A stretch of DNA of 64,000 bases from positions 1,195,597 to 1,259,596 of the forward strand of contig CM051023.1 in NCBI GenBank assembly GCA_027704905.1. Direction: 5' to 3'. The translations under genes were made by a program, and so were the position numbers. This DNA comes from Muraenolepis orangiensis. Its lineage: Eukaryota > Chordata > Actinopteri > Gadiformes > Muraenolepididae. The notes under the pieces are model-generated. The model saw only the letters and a program-made list of their open reading frames with translations. It was not told where the DNA came from and did not search any database. Shown in pieces: positions 11,081 to 22,413 of the stretch (its first letter is position 1; every line of letters starts with the position of its first letter).

Positions 11081-12957
11081 TTAAGTATTTCGCGGGCACT
11101 TTGACCCCCCGCAACATATGTGAAAACTCACCAAATTTTGCACGCGCCCCAGAAGTGTCGCAACTTAGAAAGTTTTCTAGCTTTCGCAACTTTGCGCCAA
11201 AAATTGCGTAGGCCACGCCCAACGCCGTTTTTAACGTTCGGGCAGCAACACTTTAACTTTCACGGAAACAAACGAAACTCGCGACGCATTTGTAGGGTGC
11301 GGAGACTAACAAAAAACGCTCTTGGAGCGATTTCACATTACGTACAGGAAGTCGGGCATTTTGAATTCGGCGTCGGAAAAAACCCGATTTATCGCGTTTT
11401 TCATCCTCCGCACTTTAACGAACTCCTCCTAGGGACTTTATCCGACAGCCTCCAAATTTGTCGGGTAGCGTCTCGAGACACGGGAGAGCTTAAGTTATCC
11501 ACAGAATTTTTTTTTTTCGCACGGCGTAGCCGTGAGTTGGTTCCGAATTTCGCGTTTGCTCTAATGCCAGGCCATCCCTCGCCATGGAACACAATGATGT
11601 CAGAACTCAAACTGACATGCTCAGAACGTTTTTAACGTTAACTCCTCAAAAATGTTAACTTTCACGTAAACGGACGAAACTCGCTACGCATATCTAGGGT
11701 GCGGAGACAAACAAAAAACGCTCTCGGAGGGATATAAAATTACGTACAGGAAGTCGGCCATTTTGAATTCGGCGTCGGAAAAAAGCGCCAAAAAACACGC
11801 CGTTTTTTTCGGTTTTCGTCCTCCAAACTTTAACCAACTCTTCCTGGGGCTTCCTCCCGAAGACTCCGAATTTCTCGGGTCGCGTCTCGATTCGCCGCCG
11901 AATTTAGCCTTCGCTCCATGCTACGCCATCCCTCGCCACGGAACACGATGATGTCATAACTCAAACTGACACGCTCGGAACGCCACCAAACTTCACACGA
12001 CGGTTAACACCGACGCCCCGAACGGCTCTACATCAAATCCGACGTTACTTAATGTGGCGTTACCGTGGCAACGCCCGCTTCCGGTTTTTACGTTAACTCC
12101 TCAAAAACTTTAACTTTCACGTAAACGGACGAAACTCGCTACGCATATCTAGGGTGCGGAGACAAACAAAAAACGCTTTCGGAGGGATATAAAATTACGT
12201 ACAGGAAGTCGGCCATTTTAAATTCGGCGTCGGAACAAAACGTTAACGTTAACTCCCCGACACTTTAACTTTCACGTAAACGGACGAAACTCGCTACGCA
12301 TATGTAGGGTGCGGAAACAAACAAAAAACGCTATCGGAGGGATATAAAATTACGTACAGGAAGTCGGCCATTATGAATTCGGCGTCGGAAAAAAGCGTCG
12401 GAAAAAACAACGCCGTTTTTTTCGGTTTTCGTCCTCCAAACTTTAACAAACTCCTCCTAAGGCTTTCTCCCCAAGACTCCAAATTTGTCGGGTCGCGTCT
12501 CGATTCGCCGCCGAATTTAGCCTTCGCTCCGTGCTACGCCATCCCTCGCCACGGAACACGATGATGTCATAACTCAAACTGACAAGCTCGGAACGCCACC
12601 AAACTTTACACGACGGTTAACACCGACGCCCCGAACGGCTCTACATCAAATCCGACGTTACTTAATGTTGCGTTACCGTGGCAACGCCCGCTTCCGGTTT
12701 TAACGTTAACTCCTCAAAAACTTTAACTTTCACGTAAACGGACGAAACTCGCTACGCATATCTAGGGTGCGGAGACAAACAAAAAACGCTATCGGACGAG
12801 TATAAAATTACCGACAGGAAGTCGGCCATTTAGCATTTTGCGTCGGAAAAACGCCATTTAATATGAAAATCGTGAGTTTTCCTCAAAAAGCGGCCGCCAG
12901 AACTCAGACCCGTTCAACGCTGCTCGCAGCTTTAATTTTTATTATTATTATTATTAT
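11081..12957 (+). repeat. higher-order satellite unit 5 (expanded)
   Basis: Head, a basal subunit (box near 11753, X-box 12059), a truncated subunit ending about 12240, where GGAACAAAAC joins a new GTTAACTCC start, a further basal subunit (box near 12357, X-box 12672) and a terminal subunit (GCGGCCGC 12890). The (TTA)n run at 12940-12957 has no TAGGG element, giving an empty site. Confidence 0.87.
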
Positions 12958-15277
12958 TTTAGTATTTCGCGGGCACTTTGACCCCCCGCAACATATGTGA
13001 AAACTCACCAAATTTTGCACGCGCCCCAGAAGTGTCGCAACTTAGAAATTTTTCTAGCTTTCGCAACTTTGCGCCAAAAATTGCGTAGGCCACGCCCAAC
13101 GCCGTTTTTAACGTTCGGGCAGCATAACTTTAACTTTCCCGGAAACAAACGAAATTCGCGACGCATTTGTAGGGTGCGGAGACTAACAAAAAACGCTCTT
13201 GGAGCGAATTCACATTACGTACAGGAAGTCGGGCATTTTGAATTCGGCGTCGGAAAAAACGCGATTTATCGCGTTTTTCATCCTCCGCACTTTAACGAAC
13301 TCCTCCTAGGGACTTTATCCGACAGCCTCCAAATTTGTCGGGTAGCGTCTCGAGACATGGGAGACCTTAAGTTATCCACAGAATTTTTTTTTTTCGCACG
13401 GCGTAGCCGTGAGTTGGTTCCGAATTTCGCGTTTGCTCTAATGCCAGGCCATCCCTCGCCATGGAACACGATGATGTCAGAACTCCAACTGACATGCTCA
13501 GAAGGTTTTTAACGTTAACTCCTCAAAAACGTTCACTTTCACGTAAACGGACGAAACTCGCTACGCATATCTAGGGTGCGGAGACAAACAAAAAACGCTA
13601 TCGGACGGATGTCAAATTACGTACAGGAAGTCGGCCATTTTGAATTCGGCGTCGGAAAAAAGCGCCAAAAAACACGCCGTTTTTTTCGGTTTTCGTCCTC
13701 CAAACTTTAACCAACTCTTCCTGGGGCTTCCTCCCGAAGACTCCGAATTTCTCCGGTCGCGTCTCGATTCGCCGCCGAATTTAGCCTTCGCTCCATGCTA
13801 CGCCATCCCTCGCCACGGAACACGATGATGTCATAACTCAAACTGACACGCTCGGAACGCCACCAAACTTCACACGACGGTTAACACCGACGCCCCGAAC
13901 AGCTCTACATCAAATCCGATGTTAGTTAATGTGGCGTTACCATGGCAACGCCCGCTTCCGGTTTTAACGTTAACTCCTCAAAAACTTTCACTTTCACGTA
14001 AACAAACGAAACTCGCTACGCATATCTAGGGTGCAGAGACAAACAAAAAACGCTCTCGGAGGACTATAAAATTACCGACAGGAAGTCGGCCATTTTGAAT
14101 TCGGCGTCGGAAAAAACGCGATTTATCGCGTTTTTCATCCTCCGCACTTTAACGAACTCCTCCTAGGGACTTTATCCGACAGCCTCCAAATTTGTCGGGT
14201 AGCGTCTCGAGACACGGGAGACCTTAAGTTATCCACAGAATTTTTTTGTTTCGCACGGCGTAGCCGTGACTTGACTCCGAATTTCGCGTTCCCTCTAATG
14301 CCAGGCCATCCCTCGCCATGGAAGACGATGATGTCAGAACTCCAACTGACATGCTCAGAACGTTTTTAACGTTAACTCCTCAAAAACTTGAACTTTCACG
14401 TAAACGGACGAAACTCGCTACGCATATGTACGGTGCGGAGACAAACAAAAAACGCTCTCGGAGGGACATAAAATTACGTACAGGAAGTCGGCCATTTTGA
14501 ATTCGGCGTCGGAAAAAAGCGCCAAAAAACACGCCGTTTTTTTCGGTTTTCGTCCTCCAAACTTTAACCAACTCTTCCTGGGGCTTCCTCCCGAAGACTC
14601 CGAATTTCTCCGGTCGCGTCTCGATTCGCCGCCGAATTTAGCCTTCGCTCCATGCTACGCCATCCCTCGCCACGGAACACGATGATGTCATAACTCAAAC
14701 TGACACGCTCGGAACGCCACCAAACTTCACACGACGGTTAACACCGACGCCCCGAACAGCTCTACATCAAATCCGATGTTAGTTAATGTGGCGTTACCAT
14801 GGCAACGCCCGCTTCCGGTTTTAACGTTAACTCCTCAAAAACTTTAACTTTCACGTAAACGGACGAAACTCGCTACGCATATCTAGGGTGCGGAGACAAA
14901 CAAAAAACGCTATCGGACGAGTATAAAATTACCGACAGGAAGTCGGCCATTTGAATTTTGCATCGGAAAAACGCAATTTAATATGAAAATCGGGACTTTT
15001 CCTGAAAAGCGGCCGCCAGAACTCAGACCCGTTCAACGCTGCTCGCAGCTTTAATTAGGGTCTGAGACAAAGACCGAGGTCGTCGAAGACCCTATTGAAA
15101 TCGGTCGCCCGGCGATCGCTCGCGAAGCGAGCGACAACCCTACAAAGCCCATGCAAAACAGCCCGAAATCATGACAGTGTGTAGCCCACGCCAAAAGTAG
15201 ACACAGAGAAAGCAGAGAGCCTATGTGAAAAGCAGGCATACTTGAAATCGGTCCGATTATTATTATTATTTATTATT
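12958..15277 (+). repeat. higher-order satellite unit 6 with a chimeric subunit
   Basis: Head (intact 11-bp inverted repeat, 13255-13278), basal subunit (box near 13624, X-box 13936), then a chimera. At about 14100 the front of a terminal-type subunit runs straight into the rear half of a head subunit, including a second 11-bp inverted repeat at 14112-14135. Another basal subunit (box near 14479, X-box 14793), a terminal subunit (GCGGCCGC 15009) and one TAGGG element follow. The chimera is a visible product of unequal recombination at shared sequence. Confidence 0.87.
15056..15277 (+). mobile_element. TAGGG hairpin element, copy 6
   Basis: The most diverged copy: CACGCCAAAAGTAG and AGCAGAGAGCCTATG replace the usual CACGCGAAAAGTAG and AGCAGAGCGCCCATG. 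The hairpins and the (TTA)n tail are retained. Confidence 0.58.
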
Positions 15278-15929
15278 TTAGAAACTCGCGGGCACTTTGA
15301 CCCCCCGCAACATATGTGAAAACTCACCAAATTTTGCACGCGCGCCAGAAGTGTCGCAACTTAGATTTTCTTATAGCTTTCGGAACTTTGCGTCAAAAAT
15401 TGCGTAGGCCACGCCCACTTCCGTTTTTAACGTTAAGTCGGCAACACTTTACCTTTCACGTAAACGAACGAAACTCGGTACGCATATCTAGGGTGCGGAG
15501 ACTAACAAAAAACGCTCTTGGAGCGATTTCAAATTACGTACAGGAAGTCGGGAATTTGGATTTCGGCGTCGGAAAAAACCCGATTTATCGCGTTTTTCAC
15601 CCTCCGCACTTTAACGAACTCCTCCTAGGGACTTTATCCGACAGCCTCCAAATTTGTCGGGTAGCGTCTCGAGACACGGGAGAGCTTAAGTTATCCACAG
15701 AATTTTTTTTTTTCGCACGGCGTAGCCGTGAGTTGCTTCCGAATTTCGCGTTCGCTCTAATGCCAGGCCATCCCTCTTAACGGAAGACCATGATGTCATA
15801 ACTCAAACTGACACGCTCGGAACGCCACCGAACTTCACACGATGGTTAACACTGATGCCCTGAACAGCTCTACATCAAATCCGATGTTACTTAATGTGGC
15901 GTTACCATGGCAACGCCACTTCCGGTTTT

Positions 15930-16689
15930 CACGTTAACTCCTCAAAAACTTAAACTTTCACGTAAACGGACGAAACTCGCTACGCATATCTAGGGTGCGG
16001 AGACAAACAAAAAACGCTCTTGGAGGGATATAAAATTACGTACAGGAAGTCGGCCATTTTGAATTCGGCGTCGGAAAAAAGCGTCGGAAACCACGCCGTT
16101 TTTTTCGGTTTTCGTCCTCCAAACTTTAACCAACTCCTCCTCGGGCTTTCTCCCCAAGACTCCAAATTTCTCGGGTCGCGTCTCGATTCGCCGCCGAATT
16201 TAGCCTTCGCTCCGTGCTAGGCCATCCCTCGCCACGGAACACGATGAAGTCATAACTCAAACTGACACGCTCGGAACGCCACCAAACTTCACACGATGGT
16301 TAACACTGACGCCCCGAACGGCTCTACATCAAATCCGATGTTACTTAATGTGGCGTTTCCATGGCAACGCGCATCCCTCGCCATAAAACACAATGTTGTC
16401 TTAACTCAATGGAAAATCGTCCAAACGCCACCAGACTTCAGATGACAGTCAATGGTCCGGCCCTCAACACTTCAATATGACAATAGTGAGTTTTCCTCAA
16501 AAGCTGTTGCCTTGGCAACGCATCCCTCGCCATGGAACACGATGATGTCATAACTCAAACTGACATGCTCAGAACGCCACCAAACTTCACACCATGGTTA
16601 ACGCTGAGGCCCTGAACAGCTCTACATCAAATACAATGTTACTTAATGTGGCGTTTCCATGGCAACGCGCATCCCTCGCCATAAAACAC
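15930..16689 (+). repeat. 760-bp repeat, isolated fourth copy
   Basis: Exactly 760 bp from the GTTAACTCC opening to the start of the 148-bp satellite, and nearly identical to the units at 1452-3731. The ETS/YY1-like box is near 16041 and a perfect X-box is at 16506-16519. Confidence 0.92.
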
Positions 16690-17429
16690 GGTGTCGCTGT
16701 AACTCCAATGGACACGGTCCCATCGTCCCCCAATCTTCACTTTTATATCACCGGTCCATGCCTCAACAGCTCTACGTGAAATCTGAGATCTCACCGTGTG
16801 CCGTTTCCATGGCAACGCATCCCTCCCCATAAAACACGGTGTCGCTGTAACTCCAATGGACACGGTCCCATCGTCCCCCAATCTTCACTTTTATATCACC
16901 GGTCCATGCCTCAACAGCTCTACGTGAAATCTGAGATCTCACCGTATGCCGTTTCCATGGCAACGCATCCCTCGCCATAAAACACGGTGTCGCTGTAACT
17001 CCAATGGACACGGTCCCATCGTCCCCCAATCTTCACTTTTATATCACCGGTCCATGCCTCAACAGCTCTACGTGAAATCTGAGATCTCACCGTATGCCGT
17101 TTCCATGGCAACGCATCCCTCGCCATAAAACACGGTGTCGCTGTAACTCCAATGGACACGGTCCCATCGTCCCCCAATCTTCACTTTTATATCACCGGTC
17201 CATGCCTCAACAGCTCTACGTGAAATCTGAGATCTCACCGTATGCCGTTTCCATGGCAACGCATCCCTCGCCATAAAACACGGTGTCGCTGTAACTCCAA
17301 TGGACACGGTCCCATCGTCCCCCAATCTTCACTTTTATATCACCGGTCCATGCCTCAACAGCTCTACGTGAAATCTGTGATCTCACCATATGCCGTTTCC
17401 ATGGCAACACGCATCCCTCACCATAAAAA
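16690..17429 (+). repeat. 148-bp satellite, five units
   Basis: Units start at 16690, 16838, 16986, 17134 and 17282. The first and last units carry the same diagnostic variants as the first and last of the four-unit array at 3732 (CCCTCCCC in the first, CTGTGATCTCACCATATG in the last). The copy-number difference is therefore in the interior units. Confidence 0.95.
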
Positions 17430-17613
17430 ACAATGTTGTCTTAACTCAATGGAAAATTGTCCAAACGGCACCTGACTTCAGTCAATGGTCAATGGTCAAT
17501 GGTCCGGCCCTCAACACCTCAATATGACAATAGGGAGTTTTCCTCAAAAGCGGCTGCCAGAACTCAGACCCGCTCAACGCTGCTCGCAGCTTTAATTATT
17601 ATTATTATTATTA

Positions 17614-18848
17614 TTTTAGTATTTCGCGCGCACTTTGACCCCCCGCAACATATGTGAAAACTCACCAAATTTTGCACGCGCCCCAGAAGTGTCGCAACTT
17701 AGAAATTTTTCTAGCTTTCGCAACTTTGCGCCAAAAATTGCGTAGGCCACGCCGAACGCCGTTTTTAACGTTCGGGCAGCATAACTTTAACTTTCCCGGA
17801 AACAAACGAAATTCGCGACGCATTTGTAGGGTGCGGAGACTAACAAAAAACGCTCTTGGAGCGATTTCACATTACGTACAGGATGTCGGGAATTTTGATT
17901 TCGGCGTCGGAAAAAACCCGATTTATCGCGTTTTTCACCCTCCGCACTTTAACGAACTCCTCCTAGGGACTTTATCCGACAGCCTCCAAATTTGTCGGGT
18001 AGCGTCTCGAGACACGGGAGAGCTTAAGTTATCCACAGAATTTTTTTTTTCGCACGGCGTAGCCGTGAGTTGCTTCCGAATTCCGCGTTCGCTCTAATGC
18101 CAGGCCATCCCTCGCCATGGAACACGATGATGTCAGAACTCAAACTGACATGCTCAGAAGGTTTTTAACGTTAACTCCTCAAAAATGTTAACTTTCACGT
18201 AAACGGACGAAACTCGCTACGCATATCTAGGGTGCGGAGACAAACAAAAAACTTTATCGGAGGGATATAAAATTACGTACAGGAAGTCGGCCATTTTGAA
18301 TTCGGCGTCGGAAAAAAGCGCCAAAAAACACGCCGTTTTTTTCGGTTTTCGTCCTCCAAACTTTAACCAACTCTTCCTGGGGCTTCCTCCCGAAGACTCC
18401 GAATTTCTCCGGTCGCGTCTCGATTCGCCGCCGAATTTAGCCTTCGCTCCATGCTACGCCATCCCTCGCCACGGAACACGATGATGTCATAACTCAAACT
18501 GACACGCTCGGAACGCCACCAAACTTCACACGACGGTTAACACCGACGCCCCGAACAGCTCTACATCAAATCCGATGTTAGTTAATGTGGCGTTACCGTG
18601 GCAACGCCCGCTTCCGGTTTTAACGTTAACTCCTCAAAAACTTTCACTTTCACGTAAACAAACGAAACTCGCTACGCATATCTAGGGTGCAGAGACAAAC
18701 AAAAAACGCTCTCGGAGGAGTATAAAATTACCGACAGGAAGTCGGCCATTTAGAATTTTGCGTCGGAAAAACGCCATTTAATATGAAAATCGGGACTTTT
18801 CCTGAAAAGCGGCCGCCAGAACTCAGACCCGTTCAACGCTGCTCGCAG
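17614..18848 (+). repeat. higher-order satellite unit 8
   Basis: Head, basal subunit (box near 18278, X-box 18592) and terminal subunit (box near 18733, GCGGCCGC 18809). It stops inside the boundary hairpin at GCTGCTCGCAG without the usual (TTA)n run and joins abruptly to the indel-rich segment that follows. Confidence 0.85.
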
Positions 18849-19456
18849 TCTGAGGGATATGAAAATTAATACTTACAGAAGTCGGGGCCATTTTGAAATT
18901 CGGCCCGTCGGAAAAAAGCGCCAAAAACACCGTTTTTTTCGGTTTTGTCCTCCAACTTAACCAACTCTTCCTGGGGCTCCTCCCGGAAGACTCCGAATTT
19001 CTCCTGTCGCGTCTCGATTCGCCGCCGATTTAGCCTTCGCTCCATGCTACGCCTCCATCGCCACCGGAACACCGCTGATGTCCATAACTCAAACTGAACA
19101 CGCTCGGAACGCCACCAACTTCAAACGACTGTTTAACACCGACCGCCCCGAACAGCTTCTACTCACATCCTGTTTAGTTAATGTGGCGTACGTTGCACGC
19201 CCGCTTCCGGTTTTTAACGTTAACTCCTCAAAACCTTTCCTTTCACGTAAACAAACCCGAACACTCGCTACGCATATCTAAGGGTCAGAGCAAACAAAAA
19301 ACTCTCTCACGGAGGAGTATAAATTACCGACATGAAGCGGCCCATTTAAATTTTGCGTCGGAAAAACGCCATTTAATTGTGAAAATCGGGAACTTTTCCT
19401 GAAGCGTGCGCACGCAGAACTCAGACCCGTTCAACGCTTCTCGCAGCTTTAATTAT
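18849..19456 (+). repeat. error-rich near-duplicate of 18262-18857 at contig end
   Basis: Starting at GGGATATGAAAATTAATAC this segment repeats the preceding basal and terminal subunits in the same order. It is riddled with single-base insertions and deletions (GTCGGGGCCATTTTGAAATTCGG, CACCGACCGCC, AACCTTTCC). Its sisters do not show this pattern. It ends at the boundary GCTTTAATTAT exactly where the N gap begins. An uncorrected read end or false duplication at a contig edge is the likeliest explanation. Confidence 0.7.
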
Positions 19457-19956
19457 NNNNNNNNNNNNNNNNNNNNNNNNNNNNNNNNNNNNNNNNNNNN
19501 NNNNNNNNNNNNNNNNNNNNNNNNNNNNNNNNNNNNNNNNNNNNNNNNNNNNNNNNNNNNNNNNNNNNNNNNNNNNNNNNNNNNNNNNNNNNNNNNNNNN
19601 NNNNNNNNNNNNNNNNNNNNNNNNNNNNNNNNNNNNNNNNNNNNNNNNNNNNNNNNNNNNNNNNNNNNNNNNNNNNNNNNNNNNNNNNNNNNNNNNNNNN
19701 NNNNNNNNNNNNNNNNNNNNNNNNNNNNNNNNNNNNNNNNNNNNNNNNNNNNNNNNNNNNNNNNNNNNNNNNNNNNNNNNNNNNNNNNNNNNNNNNNNNN
19801 NNNNNNNNNNNNNNNNNNNNNNNNNNNNNNNNNNNNNNNNNNNNNNNNNNNNNNNNNNNNNNNNNNNNNNNNNNNNNNNNNNNNNNNNNNNNNNNNNNNN
19901 NNNNNNNNNNNNNNNNNNNNNNNNNNNNNNNNNNNNNNNNNNNNNNNNNNNNNNNN
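19457..19956. other. assembly gap, 500 N
   Basis: Exactly 500 undetermined bases separate two unrelated repeat families. The round size indicates a placeholder from scaffolding, so the true distance is unknown. The adjacency of the two arrays rests on the scaffolder, not on sequence. Confidence 0.99.
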
Positions 19957-20622
19957 ACAGATAGATAGATAAACCGATCGATCGACACAGACAGACAGAC
20001 AGACAAACCGATCGATCGAGAGACAGACAGACAGACCGATCGAGAGAAAGACCGACCCACCGAGACAGAGACAGAGAAATAGATAGATAAACCGATCGAC
20101 AGACAGACAGACAGACCGATCGAGAGAAAGACCGACCGACAGAGACAGAGAAATAGATAGATAAACCGATCGACAGACAGACAGATAAACCTTTCGATCG
20201 AGAGACAGACAGACAGACAGACAAACCGATCGATCGAGAGAATGAGAGACAGACAGACAGACAGACAGCTAGATAAAACGATCGATCAAGAGAAAGAGAG
20301 CCAGACAGACAGACAGACAGACAGACAGTCAGATAAACCGATCGATCAAAAGAAAGAGAGACAGACAGACAGATAAACCGATCGATCGAGAAAGAGAGAC
20401 AGAGAGACAGACAGACAGACAAACAAACCGATCGATCGAGAAAGAGAGACAGACAGACAGACAGAAAGACAGACAGATAAACCGATCGATCGAGAGAAAG
20501 AGAGACAGACAGACAGATAAACCGATCGATCAAAAGAAAGAGAGATAGACCGACAGACAGACAAACCGATCGATCGATCGAGAAAGAGAGACAGACAAAC
20601 AGACAAACCGATCGATCGAGAA

Positions 20623-20657
<35 letters not shown>

Positions 20658-20957
20658 TAGATAGATAGATAAAACGATCGATCGAGAGAAAGAGAGACAG
20701 ACAGAGAGACAGACAGACAGACAAAACGATCGATCGAGAGACAGACAGACAGACAGACAAAACGATCGATCGAGAGAAAGACAGAGACAGACAGACAGAC
20801 AAAACGATAGACAGACAGACAGACAAAACGATCGATCGAGAGAAAGACAGACAGACAGACAGACAAAATGATCGATCGACAGACAGACAAAACGATCGAC
20901 AGACAGACAGACAAAACGATAGACAGACAGACAGACAAAACGATCGATCGAGAGAAT

Positions 20958-20991
<34 letters not shown>

Positions 20992-21230
20992 AAGCTAGAT
21001 AAAACGATCGATCAAGAGAAAGAGAGCCAGACAGACAGACAGACAGATCGAGAAAGAGAGACAGACAGACAGACAGTCAGATAAACCGATCGATCAAAAG
21101 AAAGAGAGACAGACAGATAAACCGATCGATCGAAAGACAGACAGACAGATAAACCGATCGATCGAGAAAGAGAGACAGAGAGACAGACAGACAGACAAAC
21201 CAATCGATCGAGAAAGAGAGACAGACAGAC

Positions 21231-22058
21231 AGACAGAAAGACAGACAGATAAGCCGATCGATCGAGAGAAAGAGAGACAAACAGACAGATAAACCGATCG
21301 ATCAAAAGAAAGAGAGATAGACAGACAGACAGACAAACCGATCGATCGAAAGACAGACAGACAGACAAACCGATCGATCGAGAAAGAGAGACAGACAGAC
21401 AGACAGAGAGACAGACAGACAGACAAAACGATCGATCGAGAGAAAGAGAGACAGACAGACAGACAAAACGATCGATCGAGAGACAGACAGACAGACAAAA
21501 TGATTGATCGAGAGACAGACAGACAGACAAAACGATCGACAGACAGACAGACAGACAGACAGATAAACCGATCGATCGAGAGAAAGAGAGACAGACAGAC
21601 AGATAAACCGATCGATCAAAAGTAAGAGAGATAGACAGACAGACAGACAGAAAGACAGACAGATAAACCGATCGATCGAGAGAAAGAGAGACAAACAGAC
21701 AGATAAACCGATCGATCAAAAGAAAGAGAGATAGACAGACAGACAGACAAACCGATCGATCGAAAGACAGACAGACAGACAAACCGATCGATCGAGAAAG
21801 AGAGACAGACAGACAGACAGAGAGACAGACAGACAGACAAAACGATCGATCGAGAGAAAGAGAGACAGACAGACAGACAAAACGATCGATCGAGAGACAG
21901 ACAGACAGACAAAATGATTGATCGAGAGACAGACAGACAGACAAAACGATCGACAGACAGACAGACGGACAGACAGATAAACCGATCGATCGAGAGAAAG
22001 AGAGACAGACAGACAGATAAACCGATCGATCAAAAGTAAGAGAGATAGACAGACAGAC
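21231..22058 (+). repeat. 414-bp tandem duplication private to macro copy 1
   Basis: Two units, 21231-21644 and 21645-22058, begin at AGACAGAAAG. They keep an offset of exactly 414 bp through several rare words (ATCAAAAGAAAGAG, AATGATTGATC, AAAAGTAAGAG). Macro copies 2 and 3 have a single copy here. Confidence 0.8.
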
Positions 22059-22158
22059 AGACAGATAAACCGATTGATCGAAAGACAGACAGACAGATAA
22101 ACCGATCGATCGAGAAAGAGAGACAGACAAACCGATCGATCGAGAAAGAGAGACAGAC

Positions 22159-22189
<31 letters not shown>

Positions 22190-22244
22190 TAGATAGATAG
22201 ATAGATAAACCGATCGATCGAGAGAAAGAGAGACAGACAGACAG

Positions 22245-22379
22245 ACAGACAGATAAATCGATCGAGAGACAGACAAATAAATCGATCGAGAGACAGACAG
22301 ACAGATAAATCGATCGAGAGATAGACAGACAGATAAATCGATCGAGAGACAGACAGACAGACAGACAGATAAATCGATC

Positions 22380-22413
<34 letters not shown>

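Larger units (their letters stand above)
15278..17613 (+). repeat. higher-order satellite unit 7 (hybrid with 760/148-bp family)
   Basis: A head subunit of a distinct subtype (TTCTTATAGCTTTCGGAAC), an X-box at 15901, then one 760-bp unit, five 148-bp units and the same boundary seen at 4323-4509, including (GTCAATG)3 at 17481-17501 and the decayed NotI box GCGGCTGC at 17550. Its second half is a duplicate of the 2972-4509 block, showing that the two satellite families moved together. Confidence 0.88.
672..18605. promoter_or_regulatory. series of 17 perfect X-box motifs across the satellite
   Basis: Matches to GTTRCCNNGGCAAC start at 672, 972, 2028, 2788, 3548, 5490, 6748, 7203, 9108, 10593, 12059, 12672, 13936, 14793, 15901, 16506 and 18592. 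Each has both half-sites intact, while the two central bases vary (AT, TT, GT). Many further copies read GTTTCCATGGCAAC, keeping one half-site intact. In most ~455-bp subunits the X-box lies 306-315 bp after a CAGGAAGTCGGCCATTTT box. The repetition comes from tandem amplification. A role in RFX binding is a hypothesis. Confidence 0.6.

Noticed and set aside
1105..17325. Frames of 60-85 codons repeated every 148 bp on both strands
   Set aside because: 148 is not a multiple of three and the frames overlap on both strands, as expected of a tandem repeat rather than genes.
1452..19456. CENP-B box that would mark a centromeric satellite
   Set aside because: No segment satisfied the CENP-B box consensus on reading the units. 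Candidates such as TTCGGCGTCGG and TTCGTCCTCC fail at fixed positions.
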